From CAYRPN01 sp964426135 (GTDB taxonomy: Bacteria; Planctomycetota; Phycisphaerae; Phycisphaerales; Phycisphaeraceae): 50,079 bases of DNA. The notes below the pieces were generated by a model. That model saw only the letters and a list, made by a program, of their open reading frames with translations. It was not told the DNA's origin and searched no databases. Below, piece after piece: positions 26,693-36,128 of the stretch. The stretch spans positions 1-50,079 of the forward strand of contig CAYRPN010000032.1 of NCBI GenBank assembly GCA_964426135.1, in the 5' to 3' direction. Numbering within the stretch: the first letter of the stretch is position 1; each line of letters begins with the position of its first letter. Both the position numbers and the translations under genes were made by a program.

Positions 26693-27367
26693 TCACCGGT
26701 TCGTCACAAACGCCGCCTGCAACCGTCGCAGGTCCGCATTGTCCGGCGTGACGGCGTAGAACGAATTGATCTTGGCGGTGCGCGGGTCCTGCCAGATCCA
26801 CGTTTCCGCGTGGCCGTCGGCGAAGGAAATGTTCATGCCCGTCCGCCGGTCGTGGTAGGCGGTGACGTAATCGACCCACAGGCCTTCAGTGGTGTAGGTG
26901 ACCCACGAGCCGAGATTGTGACCGCGGGGGTCGTTCTCCTCCAGCAGGACGAAAGTGCGCGAGGCCTGGTCCTTGGGCAGATGCCGGCGCGGGGAACTGG
27001 TGCCCCAGGCGCCGCCGAGGTGATCGTTCATCGAGTAGGTGCGGAAGTGGTTGGAGATCTCCAGGGGGCAGCGGACGATGCTGGTGCTGCCGCCGTAGTA
27101 CGGCGGAAGTTTGCCCAGGCTGTTGGCGGCGAGCGAGTTGCCGTCGCCGATCCAGCCGCTGCCGGGGTACGGGTCCACGCACCGCCGGCTGTTCTCCATC
27201 GCGTACGCCTGCCAGCCGGTGGTGATGGCGTGCATCTGCGCCAGGCAGAGCGCGGTCTTGGGTTTGTCCTGCGAGAGCGCCGGCTGCAGCATGGAAATGA
27301 TGATCACAATGATCGCCACAACCACCAGCAACTCGACCAACGTGAAGGCGCAGCGAATGCGGCACAT
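26693..27367 (-). CDS. type II secretion-like prepilin, H-X9-DG protein
   Basis: A 224-aa pseudopilin-like protein. It starts MCRIRCAFTLVELLVVVAII, the prepilin peptidase site and hydrophobic stem, and near the C-terminus has HDRRTGMNISFADGHAETW, the H-X9-DG motif typical of planctomycete prepilin-like proteins. The arginine before FTLVEL is unusual only in the short leader (7 residues). No pilus or secretion operon is adjacent; in these genomes such genes are often scattered. Confidence 0.92.
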   Translation of the reverse strand: MCRIRCAFTLVELLVVVAIIVIIISMLQPALSQDKPKTALCLAQMHAITTGWQAYAMENSRRCVDPYPGSGWIGDGNSLAANSLGKLPPYYGGSTSIVRCPLEISNHFRTYSMNDHLGGAWGTSSPRRHLPKDQASRTFVLLEENDPRGHNLGSWVTYTTEGLWVDYVTAYHDRRTGMNISFADGHAETWIWQDPRTAKINSFYAVTPDNADLRRLQAAFVTNR

Positions 27368-27520
27368 ACGGCGACTCCGAATATTGAGGGCGAATGCCCG
27401 AACGAGCGAAAGCTCGATGGCTGAAGGGGCGAATGCCGATCAGCCTTGCACACGACCGATTTTACCATGGCGGGCGATGGCGTTGCAAGCATCTGACGCG
27501 AAAGCGCTCCTGCGGGACGA

Positions 27521-28324
27521 TCAACGCGTCAACGTGTACGCCAGGATATTCGCATTGACCAGGTGTGCATTGCGCAGTTCGTTGCCGCCGCAGCAGCAGC
27601 AACCGCTGCCGGCGTGGGCAGTATCGTTCAGGCCCAGCGGGCTGTAGATGAGGACGAGCCGGCCTCCGCGCTCCAGGCCGAACAGCGAGGCATCGGTCGC
27701 AGGCTTTTTGGGAAGCAGCACGTCGATGTCGTGAATCGTGTGAAACACCGGGTGCTTCATGTCGAGTTTGGCCAGCGGCTCCTTGGGGAACAGTTCCTTC
27801 ATCAGCGCGTCGAAGCTGCCCGCGAACGCGGCATTGGAACAGCCGGCGGAGGCGAGCAGGAACCCGCCGCGACTCAGGTAGGACTTGAGGTTCTCCTTCT
27901 CCTTGTCCGACAGCACGAACGCGCCCTCGCTTGAAAAGACCAGCAGCGGAAACTGGAACATATCCTCGCTGGCGAGATCGACGTTGGCGAAACTCCGCTG
28001 CAGTTTGATGCGCGTCTGTTGCTCCACCTGCGCGAGGAACCCTTCTGCGAAGCAGATCGTCGTCTTGCCGCCGCCGAAGCTGAGCTTGGCGACGCGCACT
28101 TCACCTTCGCGCACCGGCTTGTCGGACTTGGCCGGCGAAGTGGGCTGCGACTCCTTGGCCTTGTCCGCGTCATCGGCAGCGAAGATCGTCGCCGCCACCA
28201 GCGAGACAACGCACACAACCAGGAGCCCCGAGCACCGCCCGAGGGTGAACAACTGCGAACGGCCGGATGCGTGCATTCGGCGAACAGGCAAACTTTCGCG
28301 AATCGTCTTCATGGCGACACTCAC
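27521..28324 (-). CDS. DUF4159-type exported protein
   Basis: A 267-aa protein with a signal or anchor segment (about 28-50, ending FAADDADK). The body resembles DUF4159 proteins, which accompany VWA and BatA proteins: LLVFSSEGAFVLSDKEKENL, YLSRGGFLLASAGCSN and HPVFHTIHDID. A CCCCGG cluster near the C-terminus is unusual. The GTG start overlaps the stop of the upstream gene (GTGA), so translation is probably coupled; an in-frame ATG lies 12 nt further in. It is the last gene of the four-gene VWA operon. Confidence 0.85.
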   Translation of the reverse strand: MSVAMKTIRESLPVRRMHASGRSQLFTLGRCSGLLVVCVVSLVAATIFAADDADKAKESQPTSPAKSDKPVREGEVRVAKLSFGGGKTTICFAEGFLAQVEQQTRIKLQRSFANVDLASEDMFQFPLLVFSSEGAFVLSDKEKENLKSYLSRGGFLLASAGCSNAAFAGSFDALMKELFPKEPLAKLDMKHPVFHTIHDIDVLLPKKPATDASLFGLERGGRLVLIYSPLGLNDTAHAGSGCCCCGGNELRNAHLVNANILAYTLTR

Positions 28325-29946
28325 GGCTTCTTCTCAAGCCCCTTCGCATCCTTCGCCAGTCTCTCAAAATAGCTGGCGACCAGTTCACGATACTGTTCCG
28401 GCGCCAGGCGCAGCACCGCCTCGGACACGGACGTGATGGTCCCGGCTTTCGATTCCGTTTCATGGACGCCGCGTGGGTCCGGCGACTGCAGCACCACCGG
28501 CGCCTGCGAACCGCCCAGCGCCGTGCTGCCAGCAAGTTTTTCCAGTTCCGCTAAACCCGCCTGCAGGTTCTTCAGGTCATCGCCCGCCGCCTTCTCCGCG
28601 CCGCGCGCCTGCTCGCCGGCCTGCTTCGGTGAACGGATCGGCGTGCCGCGCAGGCCCAGCGACACCTCCGGCAGCTTCAGGCCCGCGAGCTTCTTCGCCA
28701 GTTCAGCCGAGACGCGCTGCAGTTCCAAGGCTTCAGCGGACGCATGCTGTTTCGAATCTCGCAACTGCTGCAGCAACTGCTCCAGCGACTGCGCCCGGCC
28801 GGTGAAACGCTCGATGTCCTGCCGCAACTGCTCCATTTGCTCGCGCAGCCACGGCGGCACCGGCTCGCCCGCCGGTAACGCTTCGAGCCGCGCAGCGAGT
28901 TCCGCAGCCTTGTCGCGAATCCGCTGCGCCGCTTCGGCGAGGGCCGCGGTGTATGCACCGGTGGTACGCACGGGGTCCGTGGATTGCGACGATCCGTCGG
29001 CGACCGTCGGCGCGGGTTCTTTCGGTTGGGCGGCGGGCGGCGCGACGACGTCGATGCGCTGTTTCCGCGTGTGGCCTGTCTCCGCTTCGATGCGGAACGT
29101 GACCGAAGCCGTGAGTCCCTGCATGCGCCGCGACATGGGCTTGCCGCCGGCATCGGCAAGACCCGCTTCCCGCATCGGGAACCGCCGCACTTCGGCGCCA
29201 TGGATGTCGAACTCCACGACCTCCACGCGCTGGGGCAGCCGGCCGGAAAGCCAGACTTCAATCTCCGCATCGCGCCCGAACTCGATCGGCCCGCCAGGCG
29301 TCACCGTCACATTGAACTTCGTGAGGCTGAACGGCGGATGATCGCCCCACGGCAGCAACATGCGCAGCAGACCGCCGGTGAGCAGGCGCGGCAACACAAT
29401 CGCGAGCACAACCCAGAGCAGGATCGCGGCGATTGCGGACTTGATCTGTCTTCGCAAAACGCGGCGATCGATGAGCTGCCGCGCATCGACCCGGCCAAGG
29501 AACGCGCTGCCTTCATCCACGCAACGCTGAGACAGCGCGGCTGTCAACGTGTCGCCCGCAGCGGTCACCGCGCCGCCGAGCCACACAGCGTTGACCACGC
29601 GATTGCCGGAGATTTCAGCTTGCTCCTCGATGCGCACCGCTTCGCGCAGGCATATCGCCCGCTCGGCGATGGGACGTGAATAGACTCGTCGAAGTGCTGC
29701 GGCGATCAGCGATACACAGGCGCATGTCGCCGCCAACCGCAGCCACGGCGACAGCGGCGTAACCGCATCCAGCACGATGATGGCGAGCAACGCCAGCGCG
29801 ACGACGACACCGATGCGCAGCAGCTTCGCCACGGCGTCGATGCGCTGCTGTCGCCGAGCGAGCAGCGCCACCTGCCGCGCGACGGCACCTGCGGGCTGCG
29901 TCAGCCGCGCTGTCACGAAATCGGATTGTGCAGCGATGGAAGTCAT
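28321..29946 (-). CDS. membrane protein with long coiled coil, VWA operon
   Basis: A 541-aa protein with two hydrophobic helices near 44-80, a third near 165-190, a beta-rich middle domain and an extended coiled coil (about 330-460, rich in Leu/Gln/Glu: EQLLQQLRDS, ELQRVSAELAKKLAG). I recognise it only by position: similar proteins follow VWA genes in planctomycete BatA-type clusters. The start MTSIAAQ is chosen because the frame upstream is REP sequence; no strong Shine-Dalgarno sequence is seen. Its stop overlaps the DUF4159 start, and a repeat-filled 193-bp gap separates it from the VWA gene upstream. Confidence 0.85.
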   Translation of the reverse strand: MTSIAAQSDFVTARLTQPAGAVARQVALLARRQQRIDAVAKLLRIGVVVALALLAIIVLDAVTPLSPWLRLAATCACVSLIAAALRRVYSRPIAERAICLREAVRIEEQAEISGNRVVNAVWLGGAVTAAGDTLTAALSQRCVDEGSAFLGRVDARQLIDRRVLRRQIKSAIAAILLWVVLAIVLPRLLTGGLLRMLLPWGDHPPFSLTKFNVTVTPGGPIEFGRDAEIEVWLSGRLPQRVEVVEFDIHGAEVRRFPMREAGLADAGGKPMSRRMQGLTASVTFRIEAETGHTRKQRIDVVAPPAAQPKEPAPTVADGSSQSTDPVRTTGAYTAALAEAAQRIRDKAAELAARLEALPAGEPVPPWLREQMEQLRQDIERFTGRAQSLEQLLQQLRDSKQHASAEALELQRVSAELAKKLAGLKLPEVSLGLRGTPIRSPKQAGEQARGAEKAAGDDLKNLQAGLAELEKLAGSTALGGSQAPVVLQSPDPRGVHETESKAGTITSVSEAVLRLAPEQYRELVASYFERLAKDAKGLEKKP

Positions 29947-29955
29947 GACATCCGA

Positions 29956-30133
29956 TTCCGGCCCCCCTCCCTCCGGGAGAGGGTTGGGGTGAGGGCCGGT
30001 GAAGCTTGCGCGCCTGTTGCGCGCTACACGTCGAAGCACAATTTCTCTGCGAAAGTCACTATGGCACGCTCACACATCCATCGTTGTGATGCCCTCACCC
30101 TAGCCCTCTCCCGGAGGGAGAGGGGACCGGAGC
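29956..30133. repeat. pair of inverted REP-like elements
   Basis: Two copies of the CCCTCACCC-GCCCTCTCCC element in opposite orientation, at 29956-29999 (minus sense) and 30089-30133 (plus sense), flanking 90 bp of unremarkable DNA. Each folds by itself, and the two can also pair with one another. Same family as the elements around the DUF559 gene, but with no gene between them. Confidence 0.85.
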
Positions 30134-30139
30134 AATCAG

Positions 30140-32518
30140 TTACGCCAATCCATTTCTCCGGCGCACAAACCATTCCAATCCCAGCAGGCTCACGATGACG
30201 ACGAACACCGCGGGCTGTTCGAAGGCGTAATCCGCACGTTGGTCCACTTCACGCGCAGCCTCGGCGCCGGCGAGATAATCGAGCAGCTTGCCGCGCTCGT
30301 CCAGGCCCAGACACTCGCCGCCGCCCGCCTCGGCAATCGCCTTGAGCGTCGCCGTCTGGGCCGACGTGTCGAGCCGCTCCACCGACTGATCGTAGACCGC
30401 CAGCCGGGCGGAAAGGCGATTCGGCTGCATGTTGGGCGCGATCAGTTCCAATTCGTGAATGCCCGCGATATCACGCCGCAAAGTGGCGCGGTACTGCGAG
30501 GATTGTTCGCTGGTGCGCACCAGCGCGATTTCTTCGCTCGTGCCGCCGGGGCCGCGCAGCGTCAGGCGCGGCTGGAAAGCGGGGTCGGCGTATCGGGTCG
30601 CCACGCTGACGATGACGGTTTCGCCCGGCTCGGCGGTGAGCTTGCTCAGCCGCATCGATACGCTCTGGCCCGGCAGGAAATCGCCGCCCGTCGCCAGCCA
30701 GCGGATCGTGCGCGACCAGAACACCTGGTACACCGAATCGAACTCGCGCAGCCGGCTGGGCAGCAGCGACCAGCGCCACAGGCCATCGGTCAGCACCGCG
30801 AGCACCTTGCCCTTGCCCGCGTTGAGGTACGTCACCGCCGCCATGCCGGGCGTGCCGTCTTCGCCGGCGGGACCGGGTCGCGGCTTCTGACGCAGCAGGA
30901 CGATCGACGCGGCCTTCTCGCCCTCGACGCGCGAGGCGGCAAGCATGTCGGGCAAGCGAGTGACGATCGCATCCAGCCCCGGCTGCTCGAAGCGCGTCAG
31001 CGGATCGATCCTGCCTTGAGCAGTCAGTTCCAGTTGCAACGACGCGATTGTGCCCTGCCCCCATTCAACAGGCTCGATCGCCGCGAGGACCTCCTGCGCT
31101 TCGCGGCCGGCGGGTGTGTCCGGATCAAACGCCCGGCCGCGCGACAGCACCAGCGACCCGCCGCGCTGCTTCACGAAATCGACAAGCAGTTGCGCCCGCT
31201 GTCCGCCGAAGAACTGTTCCGCGCCTTTGCCGAGGATGACGACATCGAACTGCGCCAATTGCTCAGCGCTCATCGCACCGGCGTCCGAGGCGGCGACGGC
31301 GAAGGCGCCTGGCGCGCCGTCAGCACCACCAGCGCCGTTACCCTGCCCGCCACGGTAATGAGTGGTGATCACGCGATCGCTTCCCAATCCGTAAATGGCG
31401 GTGAGATCGACCTGGGCGTCATCACTGAGCACGCGCACGATCCCGCGCGTGTCCCAGTAAGGCTGCCCCTCAAAGAGCGCCACGCGGATGCGCTCGCGCT
31501 GCACCTGCACGAAAACAGGGCGGGCGTTGTTCTCGGTGACGCGCTCGCCGCTGACCGGCTTCACCGCGACCTGATACGCCAGCAGCGCCGGCTGATTCGG
31601 CGCCGCTGTCTCCACAACCGGCGAAATCTTGAATCGCACGCGCTGCGATGGCTCGTCGCTGAGCATGAGCGACTGCGTGTCGATCACCTTGCCTTCCAAC
31701 AGCAGATCGACCTGAACCGTTTCACCGGCGAATCCCGCGTGACTGATCGAGGCATTGAGAAAAGTGGTTTGCCCGGGGAAAAGAAAATCGGCATCGGCCC
31801 ACGCAGCGACGGCGACATCGGCGACGCCGCGCCCTTCGCCCACCGCCACGGTCATGACCCGCCAGCCGCTGTGGCGAATCTGCTGAAGCACGAGCGGATC
31901 GAGGCCGCGCTGCGTGTCGTGGCCGTCGCTGAGAATGACGAGGACGCCGGGCTTGCGCAGGCCGGCATCGGCGTCGGCGGTGGAAGCGGCGCCGAGAATC
32001 TCGCCGATCGCCGCAAAAAGATGGGTGTTGCGGCCGGCCGGCTCCTGCGTGGCCACCTGCTCAGGTTCGAGCGGCGCGGTTCGGTCATCGAAGGTGAGCA
32101 GATTCAAATGGCTGCGCTGTCGCACCTGATCGAGGAACTCCGCATCGAGCCAGGAAGTCGACAGTGCGTGCCATCGCGTTGTCGGGGGCCTGCCGTCTGA
32201 CACCACGTCGCGCTCGGCCATGCTGGCGCTGCGGTCGGCGAGGAGGGTGACGGACACGGGTCCGCCCTTTCGCACCTGAGTCGTCAGCGAGCTTGGGCCC
32301 CAGAGAATCCATGCGAGACCGGCAATCGCCAGCAGGCGCAGGAGCAGCAGCACCCCGCGCTGCGGCCCGGTCAAAACGGCGGCGGCATCCACATCTTCCG
32401 CACGCCCGCCGCCGCGACGCAGATACAGCCAGCCCGCCGCCAGCACGCAGGCTGCGATCAGCAGCAGCGTGCGGGCTTCGCCGAGCGGCGGGCGGTATGT
32501 GTCGATGGGCCAGTTCAT
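30140..32518 (-). CDS. VWA-domain membrane protein
   Basis: A 792-aa membrane protein with two N-terminal helices (about 17-33 and 56-73), then a von Willebrand A domain with the metal-ion MIDAS motif DRSASM (Asp95, Ser97, Ser99) and the second acidic loop LVILSDGHDT. A large extracytoplasmic beta-rich region and a C-terminal membrane helix (about 765-785) follow. In related clusters these proteins work with AAA+ MoxR ATPases in envelope maintenance; that partner is not seen here. The ATG overlaps the preceding stop (ATGA). Confidence 0.9.
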   Translation of the reverse strand: MNWPIDTYRPPLGEARTLLLIAACVLAAGWLYLRRGGGRAEDVDAAAVLTGPQRGVLLLLRLLAIAGLAWILWGPSSLTTQVRKGGPVSVTLLADRSASMAERDVVSDGRPPTTRWHALSTSWLDAEFLDQVRQRSHLNLLTFDDRTAPLEPEQVATQEPAGRNTHLFAAIGEILGAASTADADAGLRKPGVLVILSDGHDTQRGLDPLVLQQIRHSGWRVMTVAVGEGRGVADVAVAAWADADFLFPGQTTFLNASISHAGFAGETVQVDLLLEGKVIDTQSLMLSDEPSQRVRFKISPVVETAAPNQPALLAYQVAVKPVSGERVTENNARPVFVQVQRERIRVALFEGQPYWDTRGIVRVLSDDAQVDLTAIYGLGSDRVITTHYRGGQGNGAGGADGAPGAFAVAASDAGAMSAEQLAQFDVVILGKGAEQFFGGQRAQLLVDFVKQRGGSLVLSRGRAFDPDTPAGREAQEVLAAIEPVEWGQGTIASLQLELTAQGRIDPLTRFEQPGLDAIVTRLPDMLAASRVEGEKAASIVLLRQKPRPGPAGEDGTPGMAAVTYLNAGKGKVLAVLTDGLWRWSLLPSRLREFDSVYQVFWSRTIRWLATGGDFLPGQSVSMRLSKLTAEPGETVIVSVATRYADPAFQPRLTLRGPGGTSEEIALVRTSEQSSQYRATLRRDIAGIHELELIAPNMQPNRLSARLAVYDQSVERLDTSAQTATLKAIAEAGGGECLGLDERGKLLDYLAGAEAAREVDQRADYAFEQPAVFVVIVSLLGLEWFVRRRNGLA

Positions 32519-34713
32519 GATGCGGATGCGATGCGGCGGAACCAGGCGGGATTGAAGTGGATCAGCAGGACTTCCACGACGAGCAGCGCGATGGCGGCGG
32601 CGATCAACGCGGGCCAGAGTTCGGTGGCTTGCGTGCGAAGCGTTGCTTGCGGCGCCGCGACAGCAGCGGCGACATGGCCACCGGCCGGCGCCCAGGCCGG
32701 CGCGATCCGCAGATCGCTTTCATCGGGCTCGATCTCGACAAACGTCGCGGCGCGCGGGGAATCTGCCTCCGCGCCGGCGAGCGTGTGACGTCCAGGATGC
32801 GCCGCGGTAAAGCGCCGGCCCAGGGGTGTGGCGGTGCTCGCCACGATCTCGTTCGTTGGACCGAAAACAGACAGCGGCGTTCTCGCGTCAGGTTCCAACG
32901 GCCGCAGGTCCACCACTTCGCCCGGTTGCGGATTCATGCGCGGCGAAGGCGCGGGCGACAGGTGATGCACAAGCTGGTGCAGCAGCGGAGCGAACGACGG
33001 CCCTTTCACCCAGTCGCTGCTGCGCGGCGATACATCGGCGGCAAACGTCGCGAGCCGGCCCGCGCCGAGGAAGCGCAGCATCAGTGCCGGCGAACCGTCG
33101 CTGAACGAAAGCAGCGGCAACGGTTGCGACGCCTTCGTGCGCATCACCGCGCGGAACTGCTGCCTCAGCAATTCGGCCCGCGCGGGGCCGGCGAAGACGC
33201 GCAGAATCGGTTCTTCGAATCGTCCGGCGGCGAGCACGACGTCCGTCCCGGCGAGCCACTGCGCATCCAGCGGCACAGCGGGCGTTGCAGCCTGCGCGGC
33301 TGCGGCGAGCTGCGCTGCCGATTGCCGCCACGACTCGACAGCCATCGCGCTGTCCACGAACCACACGGCGGCGCCGCCCTGACTCACGTACCGATGCAAC
33401 GCGGCGAGCGCGCCGCTCTCCAAGGCGCCGGCTTCCACGATCACGACGAGAGGCAGCGCCGCGACACCATGTTTCAAAGCATCCGAACTGCCGAGGAGCA
33501 ACGAGTCGAGCTTGCCCGCGAGTTCACCGGGCGACTGGCGCGTCAGCGCGATGTGCCTGCCGTCCCGAGGCGCGGCGGCCTGCGGCGCCAGAGCGCGCTC
33601 GACGAAAAACGCAGCGGTGTTCGCGTCGTCGGGCTTCGCCGCCGTCACGAGGATGACCGGCCGCTGATCGACGACGGTGACCGCAAGGCCCGCGTGGTCG
33701 TCCGCACGCAACGTATCACCGGCGGCCTGGCTCTCGGCGCTAAGTTCGATCAAGGCGACGCCGGGGCGAGATGGGACGACGATGAAACTCGCGGTGGTCT
33801 GGGCGTTGGCGGGAACCTGGATCACCTGCACCTGCGACCGGCCTTCGAAAGTAAGGCGAATGGTGACGGCAACCGGTTGCATCGCGCGGGCGGCGAAACA
33901 CGCCAGCTCCACATCAACCTGCGCGGGCTGGCCGACGGCGGGCTGGGCGGGCGTGAGGGTTGCGCGATGTAAAGAGAGATTCGCGGCCGGTTCGCCGATG
34001 GGCTGCACGCGCACCGCGGCGTGGCGGGGAAGCTCAGCCGCCAGCACGGTGGGCGAGGGCCACTGCGTCGCCTGGGCGTCGGTGAGGATGTGCACTTGCA
34101 CCGGACGCGGACGCGAAGAGGCAAGCTGGGACGCGGCGTCGGCGTTTACCTGGAGAGCAATTTGGCGCAGGGCGGCGGGCACATTGCCGCGCTCGTAACC
34201 GGGGGCGACATTTTCCACGAGTTCGATCAGTCTGGAAAAACTCGCGCTGGGCGCGGGCAGCAAGGCGCGCGGCTGACGATCGAGCACGATCACCGAGGCG
34301 CGGTCGCGCTGCGGATCGAGCGAGCGAAGCTGCCGCACGATCCGCTGCCTGGCTTCGTCGAAAAGCGTGGCGCCTTGCTGCGTGCGGGTCATCGAGGCGG
34401 TGCGGTCGAGCACGAAATACGCATCGATGCCGGCGGCATTCGTCGGCGACGCCTGCGTGACGGTCCACGACGGCCTGGCGAATGCGGCGACGATCAGCCC
34501 CAGCGCCAGGCACCGCAGCAGCAACAGCAGGAGATCGCGCAGCCTGGTTCGCCGACGGGTCTCGTCCATCGCCTGCCGCAGGAATCGCACAGTTGGAAAA
34601 TCCACGACCGGCCCGCCCTGCTGACTGAGGATATGCGCGATCAGCGGAATCCCCACCGCCGCGATTGCCGCGTAGGCCCAGAGCGGATTCAGCCAGGTAA
34701 GGAGAGCGAGCAT
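32515..34713 (-). CDS. BatA-type VWA membrane protein
   Basis: A 732-aa protein. The N-terminal BatA domain has two membrane helices (about 8-30 and 60-80) separated by the DFPTVRFLRQ segment typical of aerotolerance-related BatA proteins. A VWA domain begins near residue 96 with MIDAS DRTASM (Asp103, Thr105, Ser107). A large extracytoplasmic region and a C-terminal helix (WPALIAAAIALLVVEVLLI) follow. It is the first gene of the operon, overlapping the second VWA gene by 4 bp (ATGA). No moxR or DUF58 gene precedes it; the upstream gap holds repeats and the divergent peroxiredoxin gene. Confidence 0.9.
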   Translation of the reverse strand: MLALLTWLNPLWAYAAIAAVGIPLIAHILSQQGGPVVDFPTVRFLRQAMDETRRRTRLRDLLLLLLRCLALGLIVAAFARPSWTVTQASPTNAAGIDAYFVLDRTASMTRTQQGATLFDEARQRIVRQLRSLDPQRDRASVIVLDRQPRALLPAPSASFSRLIELVENVAPGYERGNVPAALRQIALQVNADAASQLASSRPRPVQVHILTDAQATQWPSPTVLAAELPRHAAVRVQPIGEPAANLSLHRATLTPAQPAVGQPAQVDVELACFAARAMQPVAVTIRLTFEGRSQVQVIQVPANAQTTASFIVVPSRPGVALIELSAESQAAGDTLRADDHAGLAVTVVDQRPVILVTAAKPDDANTAAFFVERALAPQAAAPRDGRHIALTRQSPGELAGKLDSLLLGSSDALKHGVAALPLVVIVEAGALESGALAALHRYVSQGGAAVWFVDSAMAVESWRQSAAQLAAAAQAATPAVPLDAQWLAGTDVVLAAGRFEEPILRVFAGPARAELLRQQFRAVMRTKASQPLPLLSFSDGSPALMLRFLGAGRLATFAADVSPRSSDWVKGPSFAPLLHQLVHHLSPAPSPRMNPQPGEVVDLRPLEPDARTPLSVFGPTNEIVASTATPLGRRFTAAHPGRHTLAGAEADSPRAATFVEIEPDESDLRIAPAWAPAGGHVAAAVAAPQATLRTQATELWPALIAAAIALLVVEVLLIHFNPAWFRRIASAS

Positions 34714-34715
34714 CG

Positions 34716-34784
34716 GAAGCAGCCAGAAGTCAGAAGACAGCGATCAGAGGACAGAGTTCAGCGGACAATAGCGGAGGGTCAGCC
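34716..34784. repeat. low-complexity CAGAAGTCAGAAGACAG tract
   Basis: About 70 bp of degenerate CAGAGGACAG/TCAGAAGACAG words just upstream of the BatA gene start. Same style as the GGGACAGGGGACAGG tract at 41217-41253 and, in complement, the TCTGACC tract before nuoH. Only one arm is present. Confidence 0.6.
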
Positions 34785-34794
34785 GACGAAAAAT

Positions 34795-34870
34795 GTTTAG
34801 CGACGGGGCTTGCCCCGTTCCCTGGATTTCCATCGCGCCGCCGACGTTCGGGCTGAGCCCCGTCGCTGGA
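34795..34870. repeat. TTTAGC hairpin element, ACGGGGC stem, decayed copy
   Basis: The left end GTTTAGCGACGGGGCTTGCC is identical to the element at 20229-20304. The right end (GAGCCCCGTCGCTGGA) has lost the CTAAA. It lies in the divergent gap upstream of the peroxiredoxin gene. Confidence 0.85.
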
Positions 34871-34933
34871 CGCATGGGGCCGATTCGCGCGGCGGGCCTA
34901 CAATCGGAACGCACCATCAGGAGGTTAGCACAC

Positions 34934-35578
34934 ATGGCGGCACTCAAGAAGAAATCTGCAAAGGCTGCAACGGATGCGATCGCGAAGAGTACGGCAAGTC
35001 CTGCGGCGAATGCGATGAAAGCAGGCAAGGCGGCGGCGACGATCAGGACGCAGAAGAAGGTCGCGAAGCCGGCGAAGGTGGACGCGGGCTGCGAGGCCAA
35101 ACCGTTCGCGGGACTGATCGACGTCGGCGCGGCGGCCCCCGCGTTCCGCCTGCCCGACCAGACCGGCACGACGCACACGCTGTCGCAGTATGCCGGCCAG
35201 TGGGTCGTCATCTATTTCTACCCGAAAGACGACACGCCGGGCTGCACAGTCGAGGCGTGCGGGTTCCGCGACAGTTCCGCCGCATTCAAGAAGCGAGGGG
35301 CGGCGGTGCTGGGCGTGAGCCCGGACGACGCGAAATCCCATGCGAAGTTCATCGCCAAGTACAAGTTGCCCTTCACCCTGCTGGCGGACACGGAGCAGGT
35401 GATGTGCAAGGCGTATGGGGTCTGGCAGGAGAAGAGCATGTACGGCCGGCGGTACATGGGCGTGGCGCGGACGACGTACCTGATCGATCCACAAGGCCAC
35501 ATCGCGGCACGGTGGGATAAGGTGAAAGCAGCGGGGCACGAACAGGACGTGCTGGCGAAGATGGATGCGGTGCGGTGA
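34934..35578 (+). CDS. bcp: BCP-type peroxiredoxin with Lys/Ala-rich N-terminal tail
   Basis: Thioredoxin-dependent peroxidase of the PrxQ/BCP class. The core starts near residue 60; KDDTPGCTVEACGFRD carries the peroxidatic Cys104 and the resolving Cys109, five residues apart as in E. coli BCP (Cys45/Cys50). Unusually, the first ~50 residues are an Ala/Lys-rich tail (MAALKKKSAKAATDAIAKST...) resembling histone H1-like C-terminal tails. A perfect AGGAGG lies 9 nt upstream of the ATG, so this start, and with it the tail, is well supported. TACAAT at 34899-34904 is a plausible -10. Confidence 0.95.
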   Translation: MAALKKKSAKAATDAIAKSTASPAANAMKAGKAAATIRTQKKVAKPAKVDAGCEAKPFAGLIDVGAAAPAFRLPDQTGTTHTLSQYAGQWVVIYFYPKDDTPGCTVEACGFRDSSAAFKKRGAAVLGVSPDDAKSHAKFIAKYKLPFTLLADTEQVMCKAYGVWQEKSMYGRRYMGVARTTYLIDPQGHIAARWDKVKAAGHEQDVLAKMDAVR

Positions 35579-35603
35579 GTGGAGAGGAGAGGAAGTCGGC
35601 GTT

Positions 35604-35726
35604 TGACCACCGAGACACAGAGAACACTGAGATCGGACAAGGCAGAGTCAAGGCAGGGACAGCATGGGATGAGTCAGAATGGGTGGCACGGCCGATTCCC
35701 GGTTTCCGCTCTTCGAGCGGACGCTA
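35604..35726. repeat. gap with low-complexity tract and half hairpin
   Basis: CCACCGAGACACAGAGAACA (35604) is a low-complexity intergenic tract of a type that translates in reverse to a spurious SVLCVSVV peptide. At 35703-35726 there is one half of the CCGCTC/GAGCGG hairpin that is complete at 46377-46446, directly abutting the long palindrome that follows. Confidence 0.55.
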
Positions 35727-35854
35727 AGGAATGGAGCCGAAATAACTTCTCGAATTGGCGGTCCCCCATTTAGCCGGCGGGCTTGCCCGCCGAGGGCGTC
35801 TCGGCGGGCAAGCCCGCCGGCTAAATGGGGAACTTATTTCGGGCCCGTTCCTAA
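35725..35854. repeat. ~130-bp long palindromic element, copy 2
   Basis: Best preserved copy: the inner 25 bp on each side (CCCATTTAGCCGGCGGGCTT...) are perfectly complementary. Outer arms AAGGAATGGAGCCGAAATAA and TTATTTCGGGCCCGTTCCT also pair with few mismatches. See copies at 26312 and 43333. Confidence 0.92.
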
Positions 35855-36128
35855 ACGTCAGAGTGATACTCCGCTCTTCTCACTGCTCGCTCCTCGCTCC
35901 TCGCATCTCACTCCTTCCCGTGCCCATCCGCGCGGCGGCGTGCCTACGGAACAGGCGATGCGCGAGGATTCTGCAAGCATTGGAACGCTGGTACGGAAAT
36001 TGCAAGCATTTCCCTCATCCATGGCTCGAAAAAATCAACGAAAACCGGCGTCTGAGACGAAGAATGGAAAGGTCACGAAGACCGCCAAAACCAACCGCAC
36101 GAAACAACGTGTGAGAAAGGACTCTCCC

